Shown piece after piece: positions 25,724-34,047 of a stretch of 64,000 bases of DNA; positions within the stretch are counted from its first letter, which is position 1; every line of letters begins with the position of its first letter. A model generated the notes under the pieces. The model saw nothing but the letters and a program-made list of their open reading frames with translations. It searched no databases and was not told the DNA's origin. The translations under genes were made by a program, and so were the position numbers. Origin of the DNA: G963667675 sp965197565 (GTDB lineage: Bacteria > Chloroflexota > Dehalococcoidia > Lucifugimonadales > UBA3495); the NCBI GenBank assembly GCA_965197565.1, contig CBDANK010000003.1, positions 558,001-622,000 on the forward strand. The letters are read 5' to 3'.

Positions 25724-27112
25724 ATGCGGAGCGATTTGGCTATCAAGTTTCTTAAGTCACTGCTATTTGCGGCTCTCTTGTCGATGGTCTTGCTTCTGGC
25801 TTGCGGTACTAATGAAAAAGCAAGTGAAGATGCTGAACCCGAGGACAAGGCGGCTTTGATATGGGACGTTTGGGAAAAAATTAATGGCTCGTACGCAGGC
25901 CGGGACAACCTAAATCCGGAAACGGTAGTGAGCGGCGCGCTTGGCCGCATGTTGGATTTGGCCGAAGCCCCTCCTTACCCTTTCCTCACCAAGGTCGGCC
26001 GTTTGCACGGCCAGGTCCCGCCCGGTGTTCCAGAGGAGATGGCCGATGTCTGGCGGGGCCTAGTGTTGCATCAGCAGCGCTGGCCCGACATCGACCGTTC
26101 AGAACTGGTCACGGCCGCTGTCAATGGCTTAATCGACGGCCTCGACGACCGGACAGCCGTATTCTTGAACGCTGAAACCTATCCCGAGGTCCGGGATTCC
26201 ATAAATGAGAGCATCGAGGGTTCGTACCTTGGCATAGGTGCCCGAGTTGTCGCCCAGGATGGCCAAATCCTGCTCTTCCCGTTTCAGGACAGCCCTGCGG
26301 AAAAAGCCGAAATTCAGCCGGGCGACGCACTGCTGGAAGTCGAAGGAGAGGCCGCAGCCGGCAAAAGCCTGGAAGAGGTGGTCCAAGAGATAGCGGGTCC
26401 CGAGGGAACCAAAGTGGCCCTGCTGGTGGAGCGTTCCGATGAGCCGGAACCACTGGAGATTGAGGTGTTCCGGGGCCAGATCAGTTTACCCTCTGTGAAC
26501 CGCCAGTTACTGCCGGGGGGCATCGGGTACATTTATATATCCCAGTTTCGAGACAATACCGGCGTACAGCTCTACGAAGCATTGGAGGAACTCAAGCTGA
26601 TCGACATGCTGGCGTTGATCCTTGACCTACGGTCCAACCCCGGCGGCTCGGAGGAAGCGGCCAGTGACGTAGCGGGACAGTTTTTGCAACTGGAAAGCTT
26701 GTTTCTTTACCAGGAGGACCGCAACGGCGAGCGGCGGGAACAACGTATAAGACAAGACTTGGACCGTTTTGATTTGGGCGAAATGCCGATGGTGGCGCTG
26801 GTCAATGGAGGCACCAAGGGAGAAGCGGAGGCGGTAGCGGCGGTGTTACAGGAAACCGGCCGCGCGGTCATAATGGGCACCGAAACCTTCGGCAAAGGAG
26901 CGACCTACACCTTCATTGAACTGGCCGATGGCTCGGCGATTTATATACCGACTCTACAGTGGTACACTCCTTCCGGTAGGCCGCTGGGCGGCGACGGGGT
27001 CCAACCGGATGTCCACGTAGCCTTCGTATCAGAAAGCGAAGGTTTTGGCGGCGAGAGCCAATTCAACCGGGCATACGACTATTTGAACGACCAGCTACCC
27101 CCCTTCCGGTAA
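25724..27112 (+). CDS. S41 (C-terminal processing) peptidase homologue, predicted lipoprotein, nucleophile missing
   Basis: About 462 residues from ATG 25724, which places a lipoprotein signal with lipobox LLLAC at residues ~23-27; an in-frame ATG at 25682 is an alternative start. A PDZ domain lies around residues 170-250 (AEIQPGDALLEVEGEAAAGK) and an S41 core follows (LILDLRSNPGGSEEAA). The general-base lysine is kept in GTETFGKGATY. Counting 25 residues back from that lysine, where CtpA/D1P proteases have the catalytic serine, the residue is glycine (VNGGTKGEAEAV). It may therefore be a non-proteolytic binding protein. Confidence 0.85.
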   Translation: MRSDLAIKFLKSLLFAALLSMVLLLACGTNEKASEDAEPEDKAALIWDVWEKINGSYAGRDNLNPETVVSGALGRMLDLAEAPPYPFLTKVGRLHGQVPPGVPEEMADVWRGLVLHQQRWPDIDRSELVTAAVNGLIDGLDDRTAVFLNAETYPEVRDSINESIEGSYLGIGARVVAQDGQILLFPFQDSPAEKAEIQPGDALLEVEGEAAAGKSLEEVVQEIAGPEGTKVALLVERSDEPEPLEIEVFRGQISLPSVNRQLLPGGIGYIYISQFRDNTGVQLYEALEELKLIDMLALILDLRSNPGGSEEAASDVAGQFLQLESLFLYQEDRNGERREQRIRQDLDRFDLGEMPMVALVNGGTKGEAEAVAAVLQETGRAVIMGTETFGKGATYTFIELADGSAIYIPTLQWYTPSGRPLGGDGVQPDVHVAFVSESEGFGGESQFNRAYDYLNDQLPPFR

Positions 27113-27328
27113 GCCGCTCCCCTGACATCTTATGCACACGAAGTTGTCCCGGTCTTCCGGGATGGCGTCTCTATCCACGTTGCGCTTGCGGCCGCATACC
27201 GAACACACCACACTTTCAAGGACCGGCGCTTGCTTCTCGGTGACGGTGTTGGCGCCGCGGAATCCTTGGTAATTGGGGTTGTCCCGCTTGAGACGGAGGA
27301 AGCGTTCCAAGTCCTTGCGGCGGCTCAA
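27095..27328 (-). CDS. Small zinc-ribbon protein
   Basis: 77 residues with two CxxC pairs (VVCSVCGRKRNV and FVCIRCQGSG) that should bind one zinc. The N-terminus is basic (SRRKDLERFLRLKRDNPNYQ), suggesting nucleic acid contact. The start is TTG with AGGAGGAGAGG just upstream. It follows rplL by 41 bases on the same strand and could be the last gene of the ribosomal operon. It overlaps the 3' end of the S41 gene by 18 bases. Confidence 0.72.
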   Translation of the reverse strand: MSRRKDLERFLRLKRDNPNYQGFRGANTVTEKQAPVLESVVCSVCGRKRNVDRDAIPEDRDNFVCIRCQGSGLPEGG

Positions 27329-27369
27329 AATCCTCTCCTCCTATTACGGTTGGGACACGGGTAGTAGGG

Positions 27370-27762
27370 CTAGCTTACCTGTACGACGGCGCCGGCCTCT
27401 TCCAGTTTGCCTTTAATTGAGTCGGCCTCGTCTTTAACTATGCCCTCTTTCACTCGAGCCGGGGCCGACTCCACCAATTCCTTGGCTTCCCGGAGCCCCA
27501 GAGAAGTGACTTCCCGGACCGCCTTGATCACGTTGATCTTGTTGGGGCCGATTTCCTGGATACTCACTTCGAACTCGGTTTGTTCCTCTTCCGGCGGAGC
27601 GCCATCCATGGGACCCTGGCCCACTCCAGCGCCCGGAGCGACGGCCACCGCCACCGGGGCCGCGGCGGTGATGCCGAACTCCTCTTCCAACGCCTTGACC
27701 ATGTCGGCCAATTCCAGAACGTTCATTCCCTTGATTGCTTCTAAAAACTCTTCCTTAGTCAC
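27370..27762 (-). CDS. rplL: Ribosomal protein bL12 (L7/L12)
   Basis: 130 residues. The N-terminal dimerisation helix contains VLELADMVKALEEEFGI. An Ala/Gly/Pro-rich hinge follows, somewhat enlarged (GAGVGQGPMDGAPPEEE). The C-terminal factor-binding domain has KINVIKAVREVTSLGLREAK. It forms the stalk recruiting translation factors. It is the last recognisable ribosomal gene of the operon; rpoB does not follow. Confidence 0.97.
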   Translation of the reverse strand: MTKEEFLEAIKGMNVLELADMVKALEEEFGITAAAPVAVAVAPGAGVGQGPMDGAPPEEEQTEFEVSIQEIGPNKINVIKAVREVTSLGLREAKELVESAPARVKEGIVKDEADSIKGKLEEAGAVVQVS

Positions 27763-27796
27763 CGGTCCTCCTCATTACAATTGAGTTAGGCAGAAA

Positions 27797-28336
27797 TCAA
27801 CCGCCGGATTCGGCGGACTCGAGCTGCCTGATCCTGGCTTGGAGCAGGAAGTCGAGGCTTTGCAAAGGGCCGTTCAACACCATCAGAAGTCTTTGCATCG
27901 GTGCTTGCAACTGGCCCATCAGGTTGGCTAACAGTTGGGGTTTACTGGGCAGCACGGCCAAGCGAGTCACTTGTGCCGGCGGCAGCGCCGGCCCGTCTTC
28001 TAGGACCGCTCCTTGGACCGACAGAGTAGACCGGGAGGTCCGCACGTATTCCGATATGGTTCTAGCGACATCCAAGGGGTCGCCGTAGCCAAAAGCGATC
28101 ACCGTTGGGCCTTGAACGATCTCTTTAACTTGAGGCCGATGGGCCGCCTCGGCTGCCAAGCCGATCAGAGTGTTCTTGACTACGGTAAACTCTACGCCGA
28201 CGGCCCGCATCCTCCGTCTGAGCTCGACCATTTCGTTGACCGAGATGCCGGTGTAGTTAGCGGTCAATGCTATGGTGCACCGTTCCAGTTTTTCCTTTAG
28301 GGCATTTACCCGGTCAATTTTCTCCTGGGTTGACAA
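27797..28336 (-). CDS. rplJ: Ribosomal protein uL10
   Basis: 179 residues. It has VNALKEKLERCTIALTANYT, the usual N-terminal RNA-binding region, TVVKNTLIGLAAEAA, and a C-terminal helix (LLQARIRQLESAE) that binds L7/L12 dimers. It sits between rplA and rplL with a structured leader upstream. Confidence 0.97.
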   Translation of the reverse strand: MSTQEKIDRVNALKEKLERCTIALTANYTGISVNEMVELRRRMRAVGVEFTVVKNTLIGLAAEAAHRPQVKEIVQGPTVIAFGYGDPLDVARTISEYVRTSRSTLSVQGAVLEDGPALPPAQVTRLAVLPSKPQLLANLMGQLQAPMQRLLMVLNGPLQSLDFLLQARIRQLESAESGG

Positions 28337-28521
28337 CGCTTTTCTCCTGCCTGATTAACAAAAATCCCTGCGCCAAGACCGGGGCGCAGGGATAAATGGC
28401 TTTCCATTCTGGAAAATCACTGCACCTAGGCGGGCGGCCTGTTGGCCCTTAACCCCGCTATTGGCGGGGACCCGCGGTCTTGGGCCTCATCGTGTATTTT
28501 ACTTGGTATGAAAGCTTATTT
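28337..28521 (-). promoter_or_regulatory. uL10 leader with attenuator-like hairpin
   Basis: 185 bases between rplA and rplJ, where many bacteria carry the L10 leader RNA that binds L10-L12 to control rplJL. On the minus strand a perfect 10-bp stem (TCCCTGCGCC at 28365-28374 with GGCGCAGGGA at 28383-28392) is followed directly by five Ts (28360-28364), a textbook intrinsic terminator 24 bases before the rplJ start. Further inverted stretches (28440-28490) may form the L10-binding fold, which I did not verify. Confidence 0.7.
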
Positions 28522-29235
28522 CTAGGGCGCCTCCAAAGCTTGTAGGCTCGCCAGGTCCAAAGGTATGCCCGGCCCCATGGACGAGCTCATATAGGCTGAG
28601 CGTAAGAAGGAGCCTTTAACCGCCGACGGCTTGTCGCTGATTATCGAGCCGACCAGGGTAGCGAGATTATCCACAAGCTGGTCGGTAGTGAAGCTTATTT
28701 TCCCCACCGGGCTGTGGATAATGGCGGTGCGGTCGGTGCGGTATTCCACCCGGCCGGCTTTCGCTTCTTGGATTACCCTGGGCAGGTCCTGCGGTTGGAC
28801 CATGGTGCCGGACCGGGGGTTGGGCATGAGCCCGCTTCGGCCCAGGATCCTCCCCAAGCGACCAATCTTGGGCATTACTTGGGGCACCGCCAGCCCCACG
28901 TCGAACTCCATCCAGCCGCCTTCTATTTGGGCTATTAACTCGTCCTCCCCCACGTAATCCGCGCCCGCTTGCCGGGCAATCTCTGCGACGTCGGCACTGG
29001 CAAACACCAATACCCGCACCTGTTTACCCAAGCCGTGGGGTAAGACAGTAACTCCCCGGACCATCTGGTCGGCATGTCGGGGGTCGGCATTGGTCCTAAG
29101 GTGGACCTCCACGGTCTCATCGAACTTGGCGTTGGAAAGCTCCTTCACCAGTTCGACGGCCTCTTGGGGCTGGTAGTCGCGGTCCGGTTCCACCCGTTCC
29201 GCCACTGCGCTGTAACGCCGGCTGTGCTTCACCAT
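28522..29235 (-). CDS. rplA: Ribosomal protein uL1
   Basis: 237 residues, full length. It has FDETVEVHLRTNADPRHADQ, RGVTVLPHGLGKQVRVLVFA, the LGRILGRSGLMPNPRSGT signature and VGSIISDKPSAVKGSFLRSA. It forms the L1 stalk at the E site. It is cotranscribed with rplK 40 bases upstream. Confidence 0.98.
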   Translation of the reverse strand: MVKHSRRYSAVAERVEPDRDYQPQEAVELVKELSNAKFDETVEVHLRTNADPRHADQMVRGVTVLPHGLGKQVRVLVFASADVAEIARQAGADYVGEDELIAQIEGGWMEFDVGLAVPQVMPKIGRLGRILGRSGLMPNPRSGTMVQPQDLPRVIQEAKAGRVEYRTDRTAIIHSPVGKISFTTDQLVDNLATLVGSIISDKPSAVKGSFLRSAYMSSSMGPGIPLDLASLQALEAP

Positions 29236-29275
29236 GATTTATGCTCCGCCTTATTCTCCAGGATTCGCCGGGCCC

Positions 29276-29704
29276 TCATTCCTCTGACACCCGTATGCCC
29301 ATGCTGCGGGCGGTTCCCTCGATAATAGCCATAGCCGCTTCCACGGAAGAGGCGTTCAAGTCGCTGAGCTTAGTCTCGGCTATCTCTCTCAACGCCCCTC
29401 GGTTAATCGTCCCCACGGAGCCTTGGCGGCTGTCGGGTGCCCCCTTTTCTACCGCCGCCGCTTTACGCAGCAACTCTGACGCCGGGGGAGTGCGGGTAAC
29501 AAAGGTGAAGGAACGGTCCTCAAACACGGTCAGGTGAACCGGAACGATGGTGCCGCTCTGGGCGGCGGTGCGGGAATTGTACTCCTTGACGAACCCCATG
29601 ATGTTGACGCCGTGCTGACCCAGGGCCGGACCCACCGGCGGCGCGGGAGTCGCTTTCCCCGCCTCCAGTTGCAGCTTGATGATCGCTCTTACTTTCTTGG
29701 CCAC
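29276..29704 (-). CDS. rplK: Ribosomal protein uL11
   Basis: 142 residues, with KLQLEAGKATPAPPVGPALG and GQHGVNIMGFVKEYN near the N-terminus and the C-terminal 23S-binding domain (KLSDLNASSVEAAMAIIEGT). It forms the GTPase-associated centre and lies ten bases after nusG. Confidence 0.98.
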   Translation of the reverse strand: MAKKVRAIIKLQLEAGKATPAPPVGPALGQHGVNIMGFVKEYNSRTAAQSGTIVPVHLTVFEDRSFTFVTRTPPASELLRKAAAVEKGAPDSRQGSVGTINRGALREIAETKLSDLNASSVEAAMAIIEGTARSMGIRVSEE

Positions 29705-29713
29705 CGATAACTC

Positions 29714-30292
29714 CTAGACTCGTTCCACCTGCAGAAAGTCCAACTCCACCGGCGTTTCTCTGCCGAAGAAGGAAACCAGCACCCGCACTTTGCCTTTGCC
29801 TTCGTCGATGTCGTTAACCGCCCCAATGAAATCCACGAACGGGCCCTCGGTGATGCGCACCGTCTCACCCCGCTGCAGACCTATCTTGACCCGCGTCGCG
29901 CCCGCTTCCACTTGTTTGAGGATGTCCTCAATCTGTTTGTCCTCCAAGGGCACCGGCTTCGGCCTTTTGTCGGACTCGTCTTCGCTGGACACGAAGCCGG
30001 TTACTCCGGGGGTGTTGCGCACAGCGTACCAGCTTTCGTCGTCCATGGACATCCGCACCAGGATATACCCTGGGAACAGCTTGCGGCGTTCCGCCTTGCG
30101 TTTGCCTTCCTTGAATACTACCTCTTCCTCGGTGGGCACCAGCACCTGAAGGATGCGGTCCTGCATATCCAGGCTTTGGATGCGCAGGTTCAAGTTTTTT
30201 TCGACCACATCCTCCTGCCCGGAGTAAGTATGCACGATATACCAACGGGGGCCTTGGATTTCTTCTACTTGCTGTTGGCTGACTGTCGTCAT
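29714..30292 (-). CDS. nusG: Transcription termination/antitermination factor NusG
   Basis: 192 residues. The NGN domain has WYIVHTYSGQEDVVEKNL and KLFPGYILVRM. The KOW domain follows with RGETVRITEGPFVDFIGAV, linked by a charged insert (SEDESDKRPKPVPLED). It couples RNA polymerase with ribosomes or Rho. It lies between secE and rplK as in most bacteria. Confidence 0.97.
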   Translation of the reverse strand: MTTVSQQQVEEIQGPRWYIVHTYSGQEDVVEKNLNLRIQSLDMQDRILQVLVPTEEEVVFKEGKRKAERRKLFPGYILVRMSMDDESWYAVRNTPGVTGFVSSEDESDKRPKPVPLEDKQIEDILKQVEAGATRVKIGLQRGETVRITEGPFVDFIGAVNDIDEGKGKVRVLVSFFGRETPVELDFLQVERV

Positions 30293-30410
30293 TACTCACC
30301 TCGATGGGGCAACAGGGCTGGAAAGCTAGTTATTTGGCCGGACCTGTCTCCAAGCCGGCCCAGCAGCCGTCTATTATAACCGATGGGAGGTCGGGGAAGA
30401 ACCGCAACAA

Positions 30411-30647
30411 CTACAATACGTACTTGGTGAACGTCTCGGTAAATATCCGGTCCAATCCCCCCAAGAAGAACCCGGCGGCCACCGCCAGAGCGATGACTAC
30501 CACAGTCAACCGGGCCGTTTCTTCTCTACTGGGCCATACCGACTTTCTAAGCTCCGAGACTGTTTCCCGCAAGAAAGCGACAGGGCTTACTCTTCCACCC
30601 GCTCCGGGAGAGATAATCCGGGCAGCCCTCGTCGACGCCCTGGCCAT
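30411..30647 (-). CDS. secE: Preprotein translocase subunit SecE
   Basis: 78 residues with the conserved amphipathic helix FLRETVSELRKSVWPSREET and one membrane segment (VVVIALAVAAGFFLGGLDRI). It is the single-span bacterial form of SecE, part of SecYEG. Its ATG lies six bases after the rpmG stop codon. Confidence 0.96.
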   Translation of the reverse strand: MARASTRAARIISPGAGGRVSPVAFLRETVSELRKSVWPSREETARLTVVVIALAVAAGFFLGGLDRIFTETFTKYVL

Positions 30648-30653
30648 TGCGGT

Positions 30654-30824
30654 CTACCTCACTTCCCTGTGGGCGGTGTGGCCGCGGCAGCGGGAACAAT
30701 ACTTGCGCAGCTCCAAGCGATTGGGATCGTTGCGGCGGTTTTTTGTCGAGGTATAATTCCGTTCCCGACAGCCGCCGCACTGCAACGTTATGATTTGCCT
30801 AACGTCTCCAGACTTCTTGGCCAT
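30654..30824 (-). CDS. rpmG: Ribosomal protein bL33
   Basis: A 56-residue gene squeezed between tuf and secE. Reading from the ATG at 30822-30824 gives MAKKSGDVRQIITLQCGGC, then RNYTSTKNRRNDPNRLEL and KYCSRCRGHTAHREVR. The two CxxC pairs mark the zinc-binding type of bL33. The order tuf, rpmG, secE, nusG is common in bacteria. Confidence 0.95.
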   Translation of the reverse strand: MAKKSGDVRQIITLQCGGCRERNYTSTKNRRNDPNRLELRKYCSRCRGHTAHREVR

Positions 30825-30827
30825 TTC

Positions 30828-32012
30828 TTAATCCAATAGTTGAGTAAAGACCCCGGCGCCCACGGTGCGGCCACCCTCTCGGATAGCGAAACGCAGCCCC
30901 TCTTCGATGGCTACCGGGGTAAGCAGTTTGATGGTCATCTGGATGTTGTCTCCGGGCATCACCATTTCCACCCCTTCGGGCAACTGGATCTCCCCGGTGA
31001 TGTCACTGGTGCGAATGTAAAACTGGGGCTTGTATCCAGGGAAGAAGGGAGTGTGACGGCCGCCTTCTTCTCGGCTGAGCACGTAGACTTCCGCATTGGC
31101 CTCTTGGTGGGGACGCATGGAGCCGGGCTTGACCAACACCTGGCCTCGCTCCACTTCATCCCTGTCCACTCCACGCAGCAGAACGCCCACGGCGTCGCCG
31201 GCCTCGGTGGTGTCCAGGATCTTGTGGAACATCTCCAGGCCGGTGGCAACCGTCTCTCGCACGTCGCCGTACCGGATAATCTCCACCGGTTCTCCCTGCT
31301 TCAACAGGCCCCGTTCCACGCGGCCGGTCACTACCGTTCCCCGGCCCTTTATGCCGAAGACGTCCTCTATGGGCATCAGGAAAGGCCGGTCGACCACCCG
31401 GGCTGGCAGAGGGATGTAGTCGTCCATTGTTTGGACCAAATTCATGATGCCTTCTTCGGCCTCGGGGTCTCCTTCCAACGCCTTGAGCGCGCTGACTCGG
31501 ATGATGGGGGTATCGTCTCCGGGGAACTCGTACCGGTTCAGGAGGTCTCTTACCTCCAACTCCACTAGTTCCAGGAGTTCCTCGTCTTCCATCATGTCGA
31601 CTTTGTTGAGAGCCACCAGAATACGGGGAACCTCAACCTGCCGGGCCAGCAGGATGTGTTCACGAGTCTGGGGCATTGGTCCATCCGGAGCGCTGACCAC
31701 CAAGACCGCGCCATCCATTTGGGCCGCCCCGGTAATCATGTTCTTAATGTAGTCGGCATGTCCGGGACAGTCCACGTGGGCGTAATGACGGTTTTCCGTC
31801 TGGTACTCCACATGAGCAATGGCGATGGTCAGGCCGCGGCTTTTCTCTTCCGGAGCGTTATCGATACTCTCAAGGCTCCGGTAATCGGCAAGGCCGCGCT
31901 TGCCCAGCACTTGGGTCATGGCCGAAGTGAGGGTAGTCTTGCCGTGGTCAACGTGCCCGATGGTTCCCACGTTTATGTGGGGCTTTGACCTGTCAAATCG
32001 CTGTTTGGCCAT
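30828..32012 (-). CDS. tuf: Elongation factor Tu
   Basis: 394 residues. G1 is GHVDHGKTTL, G3 DCPGHADYI and G4 NKVDMM; domains 2 and 3 contain FGIKGRGTVVTGRVERG and FYIRTSDITGEIQLPEGV. It delivers aminoacyl-tRNA to the ribosome. It lies directly downstream of three tRNA genes under a shared promoter. Confidence 0.98.
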   Translation of the reverse strand: MAKQRFDRSKPHINVGTIGHVDHGKTTLTSAMTQVLGKRGLADYRSLESIDNAPEEKSRGLTIAIAHVEYQTENRHYAHVDCPGHADYIKNMITGAAQMDGAVLVVSAPDGPMPQTREHILLARQVEVPRILVALNKVDMMEDEELLELVELEVRDLLNRYEFPGDDTPIIRVSALKALEGDPEAEEGIMNLVQTMDDYIPLPARVVDRPFLMPIEDVFGIKGRGTVVTGRVERGLLKQGEPVEIIRYGDVRETVATGLEMFHKILDTTEAGDAVGVLLRGVDRDEVERGQVLVKPGSMRPHQEANAEVYVLSREEGGRHTPFFPGYKPQFYIRTSDITGEIQLPEGVEMVMPGDNIQMTIKLLTPVAIEEGLRFAIREGGRTVGAGVFTQLLD

Positions 32013-32038
32013 TTAAATTTCCTCTCCTTTGCGATTGT

Positions 32039-32113
32039 TGGAGCCCAGAGGCGGGATTGAACCGCCGACCCCGTTCTTACCAAGAACGTGCTCTACCGCT
32101 GAGCTATCTGGGC
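32039..32113 (-). tRNA. tRNA-Thr (GGT)
   Basis: Minus strand: acceptor GCCCAGA pairs with TCTGGGC, D-arm GCTCAGCGGTAGAGC, anticodon loop TTGGTAA with anticodon GGT, T-arm GGCGGTTCAATCCCGCC. The discriminator is T and CCA is encoded. It is the tRNA nearest tuf. Confidence 0.97.
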
Positions 32114-32166
32114 TAACTGCCGGGGTCACGGGCAATCCATTCTACTATTTACACAAACATTATACA

Positions 32167-32254
32167 TGGTGGAGGGGGTAGGATTCGAACCTACGAAGCC
32201 CTTCCGGACGCCAGATTTACAGTCTGGTGGCTTTAACCACTCACCCACCCCTCC
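32167..32254 (-). tRNA. tRNA-Tyr (GTA)
   Basis: Minus strand: acceptor GGAGGGG pairs with CCCCTCC. The anticodon loop is CTGTAAA with anticodon GTA inside the CCAGA/TCTGG stem. A long variable arm is present (class II, 88 bases including an encoded CCA). The T-arm contains GGTTCGAATCC. Confidence 0.97.
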
Positions 32255-32333
32255 AATTTTTGAGAGTCCCAATCTTAGGGCCGCGCCTCGATTCCCAGAA
32301 GGGCCTGCCGTAATGACTCTTGGCGTCTATAGG

Positions 32334-32405
32334 AGCCCCAGAGGGGATTCGAACCCCTAACCTGTCGATTACAAGTCGACTGCGCTTCCATTGCGCCACA
32401 GGGGC
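32334..32405 (-). tRNA. tRNA-Thr (TGT)
   Basis: Minus strand: acceptor GCCCCTG against CTGGGGC with one T-T mismatch. Anticodon loop CTTGTAA, anticodon TGT, stem GTCGA/TCGAC, T-arm AGGGGTTCGAATCCCCT. After the discriminator the DNA reads CCT, so CCA is not encoded. It is the first gene of the tRNA-tuf transcript. Confidence 0.96.
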
Positions 32406-32435
32406 ATCGAAGACACCGAGAGGCGGGCACACTAG

Positions 32436-32462
32436 AAATGGCCCCAGGTTCCGGGGCCATTT
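32436..32462. other. Hairpin in the leader of the tRNA-tuf operon
   Basis: AAATGGCCCC (32436-32445) and GGGGCCATTT (32453-32462) form a perfect 10-bp stem with a 7-base loop. It lies between the operon promoter and the first tRNA. No T run follows on the minus strand, so processing or attenuation is more likely than strong termination. Confidence 0.6.
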
Positions 32463-32488
32463 CATCGGGACCAACTTGACCGGCACAT

Positions 32489-32517
32489 ACTATATAAAAT
32501 CGCAACGGAAAAGTCAA
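32489..32517 (-). promoter_or_regulatory. sigma70-type promoter of the tRNA-tuf-rpmG-secE-nusG operon
   Basis: On the minus strand, TTGACT (32512-32517), a 17-base spacer and TATAGT (32489-32494). The start near 32482 lies about 75 bases before the first tRNA. The region from 32518 to 32667 shows no gene. Confidence 0.75.
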
Positions 32518-32667
32518 TTGTTAATAAGTGGAAAGAGGGAGGGTCAAAACTCTTCCTCTCTAGCTCACGCCTTGAGTAGAGTCTACCTTCTCCACCCGCC
32601 AAGGAAGAAAGAAACCCCGGCGAGGCTACACCAGCGCAACGGAGCGAGATTGCACGTACGGCAACTA

Positions 32668-32813
32668 GGGCCTGCTGACACTACCAATTTCCTATATAGG
32701 GATTGGTAGTCCAGCCTCCCACAAAGGGCGCCTCTACAACCGGCGTGCTACGGGATTTCGTAGGGGCAACCCTTGTGGTTGCCCGGTCCTCAGCTATTAG
32801 TGTCAACAGGCCC
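32668..32813. mobile_element. 146-bp MITE with 16-bp inverted ends
   Basis: Ends GGGCCTGCTGACACTA (32668-32683) and TAGTGTCAACAGGCCC (32798-32813) are inverted repeats with one mismatch. TA dinucleotides flank both sides (32666-32667 and 32814-32815), as expected for IS630/mariner-type transposition. An internal hairpin lies near 32684-32710. No coding capacity. Confidence 0.82.
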
Positions 32814-32815
32814 TA

Positions 32816-34045
32816 GTAGAGCCTCACTGTTGTATTGATGGGTATAGGGACTTGAGCTTGATGCGGGCGTCCTCGGTTGTGAAGCGCCAGTCCACCTGAA
32901 TTACGTCCCGGTTCCGTTGGTCCTGCCATGCGCCTGTTTCCCGTTCCAGGACTTCCTGGCTGGGTATCCGGCGATCCAAGCACTGCCGCGCCAGCACCCC
33001 CAGTTCGATCTCGGCCATATTAAGCCAACTCCCGTGCTTCGGGGTGTAATGTATCTCCAGCCGTTGGGCAATGCGCCGTGCCTCCGCCGGCTCGAAAGCC
33101 TGGTATAGGGATGCCGGATGATGGGTGTTCAGGTTGTCCATCACCAAGACTATCCGCTCCTTGTCGACATAGTCCTCGTCCACCAGTTTCTTGACCACCC
33201 GTGCCCAGTCGGCCTTGGTGCGCCGGTCCGTGACCTCCACCCGCCGCCATCCCTCCAGGGGCGCGAACAGCATGAACAGGTTGCTCACTCCGTTGCGTTG
33301 ATATTCGTAATCGTATGCCATGGCTGCCCCCGGCCGCGACGGACGGGGTTGGCGGGTCTCCTGCACCAGTTGCTTGCTGGTCTCGTCCAGACACACCAGC
33401 ACCTCCCCCTCTCCGTAGGGACGGTGATAGACCTCCAACACGTCCTCCATGGCGCACACAAAGTCCGCGCTCCCTTGGGGCGGGAGGCACCAGCATTCTT
33501 TCAGCCAAGGCTTGAGTTCGTTTTTTTCAGAGTCCGGCGCACCGTCTCTGTGCTGATGCTATCCACTATCTCCTGCGCCACCAATCCATCGGCCAGCATT
33601 TGCAGCGTCCAACTGACCCGTCCCTCCGGCGGTTGAGAGCAGGCCAAGGCTACCAGGTGGGCCTCACCCTGACCATCCAGCTTTTTCTTGCGGCGCTTTA
33701 GCTGCTGTTTGCGTCCCAGGGCTGCCTCCAGGCCCTCCTCCACGCACCGGCGGCGCACCCGTTCCACCGTGGCGCTGCCCACCTTCAGGACCCAGGCTAT
33801 ATCCTCGTCCCTCATTGCGCTATCAACCTGGTTCTCATCGCTAAGCAGCAGAATGCGGGCGTGAGTCTGCTTGTAAGCCGCCGCCCAACCCTTGGACACC
33901 AATCCCTTCGGTTCCTCCTGTTCCTCCTCCGTAAGTCCCACTCGGTATTTCTTCATCATCACATCCATCCCCGCTTCCCGATTTTCTTTTTTGACTGCTA
34001 ACTCATCATATCTCACCAGCCATCATTTCAATGATGGTCAGCTAC
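32816..34045 (-). mobile_element. IS630-family insertion sequence, copy A
   Basis: 1230 bp flanked by TA (32814-32815 and 34046-34047). It begins GTAGAGCCTCAC and ends GGTCAGCTAC. Two further 1230-bp copies lie at 56011-57240 and 59987-61216. This copy differs from the other two by three amino acids in the first frame. It abuts the MITE on one side and a different IS630-type element on the other. Confidence 0.95.
32824..34016 (-). CDS. IS630-family transposase, two frames joined by -1 frameshift (copy A)
   Basis: The first frame (34016 to 33501, up to 171 residues) carries the helix-turn-helix region (GLTEEEQEEPKGLVSKGWAA, KVGSATVERVRRRCVEEGLE). The second (to 32824) carries the DDE domain (VLVCLDETSKQLVQ, VLVMDNLNTHHP, HGSWLNMAEIELGVL). 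A seven-A slippery run at 33521-33527 (T on the plus strand) lets a -1 shift give LKKNELKPWLKECW, the normal family sequence at this point, for a fused protein of about 370 residues. Relative to copies B and C it has Glu5, Pro36 and Ser66 where they have Gly, Leu and Gly. Confidence 0.92.
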
Positions 34046-34047
34046 TA

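Noticed and set aside
27113..27369. rpoB start expected after rplL
   Set aside because: Only a zinc-ribbon gene and the end of the S41 gene are present; rpoBC must be elsewhere.
33118..33636. 172-residue frames antisense to the IS630 transposases (also 56313-56831 and 60396-60914)
   Set aside because: They repeat only because the IS repeats; the opposite strand carries complete DDE motifs.
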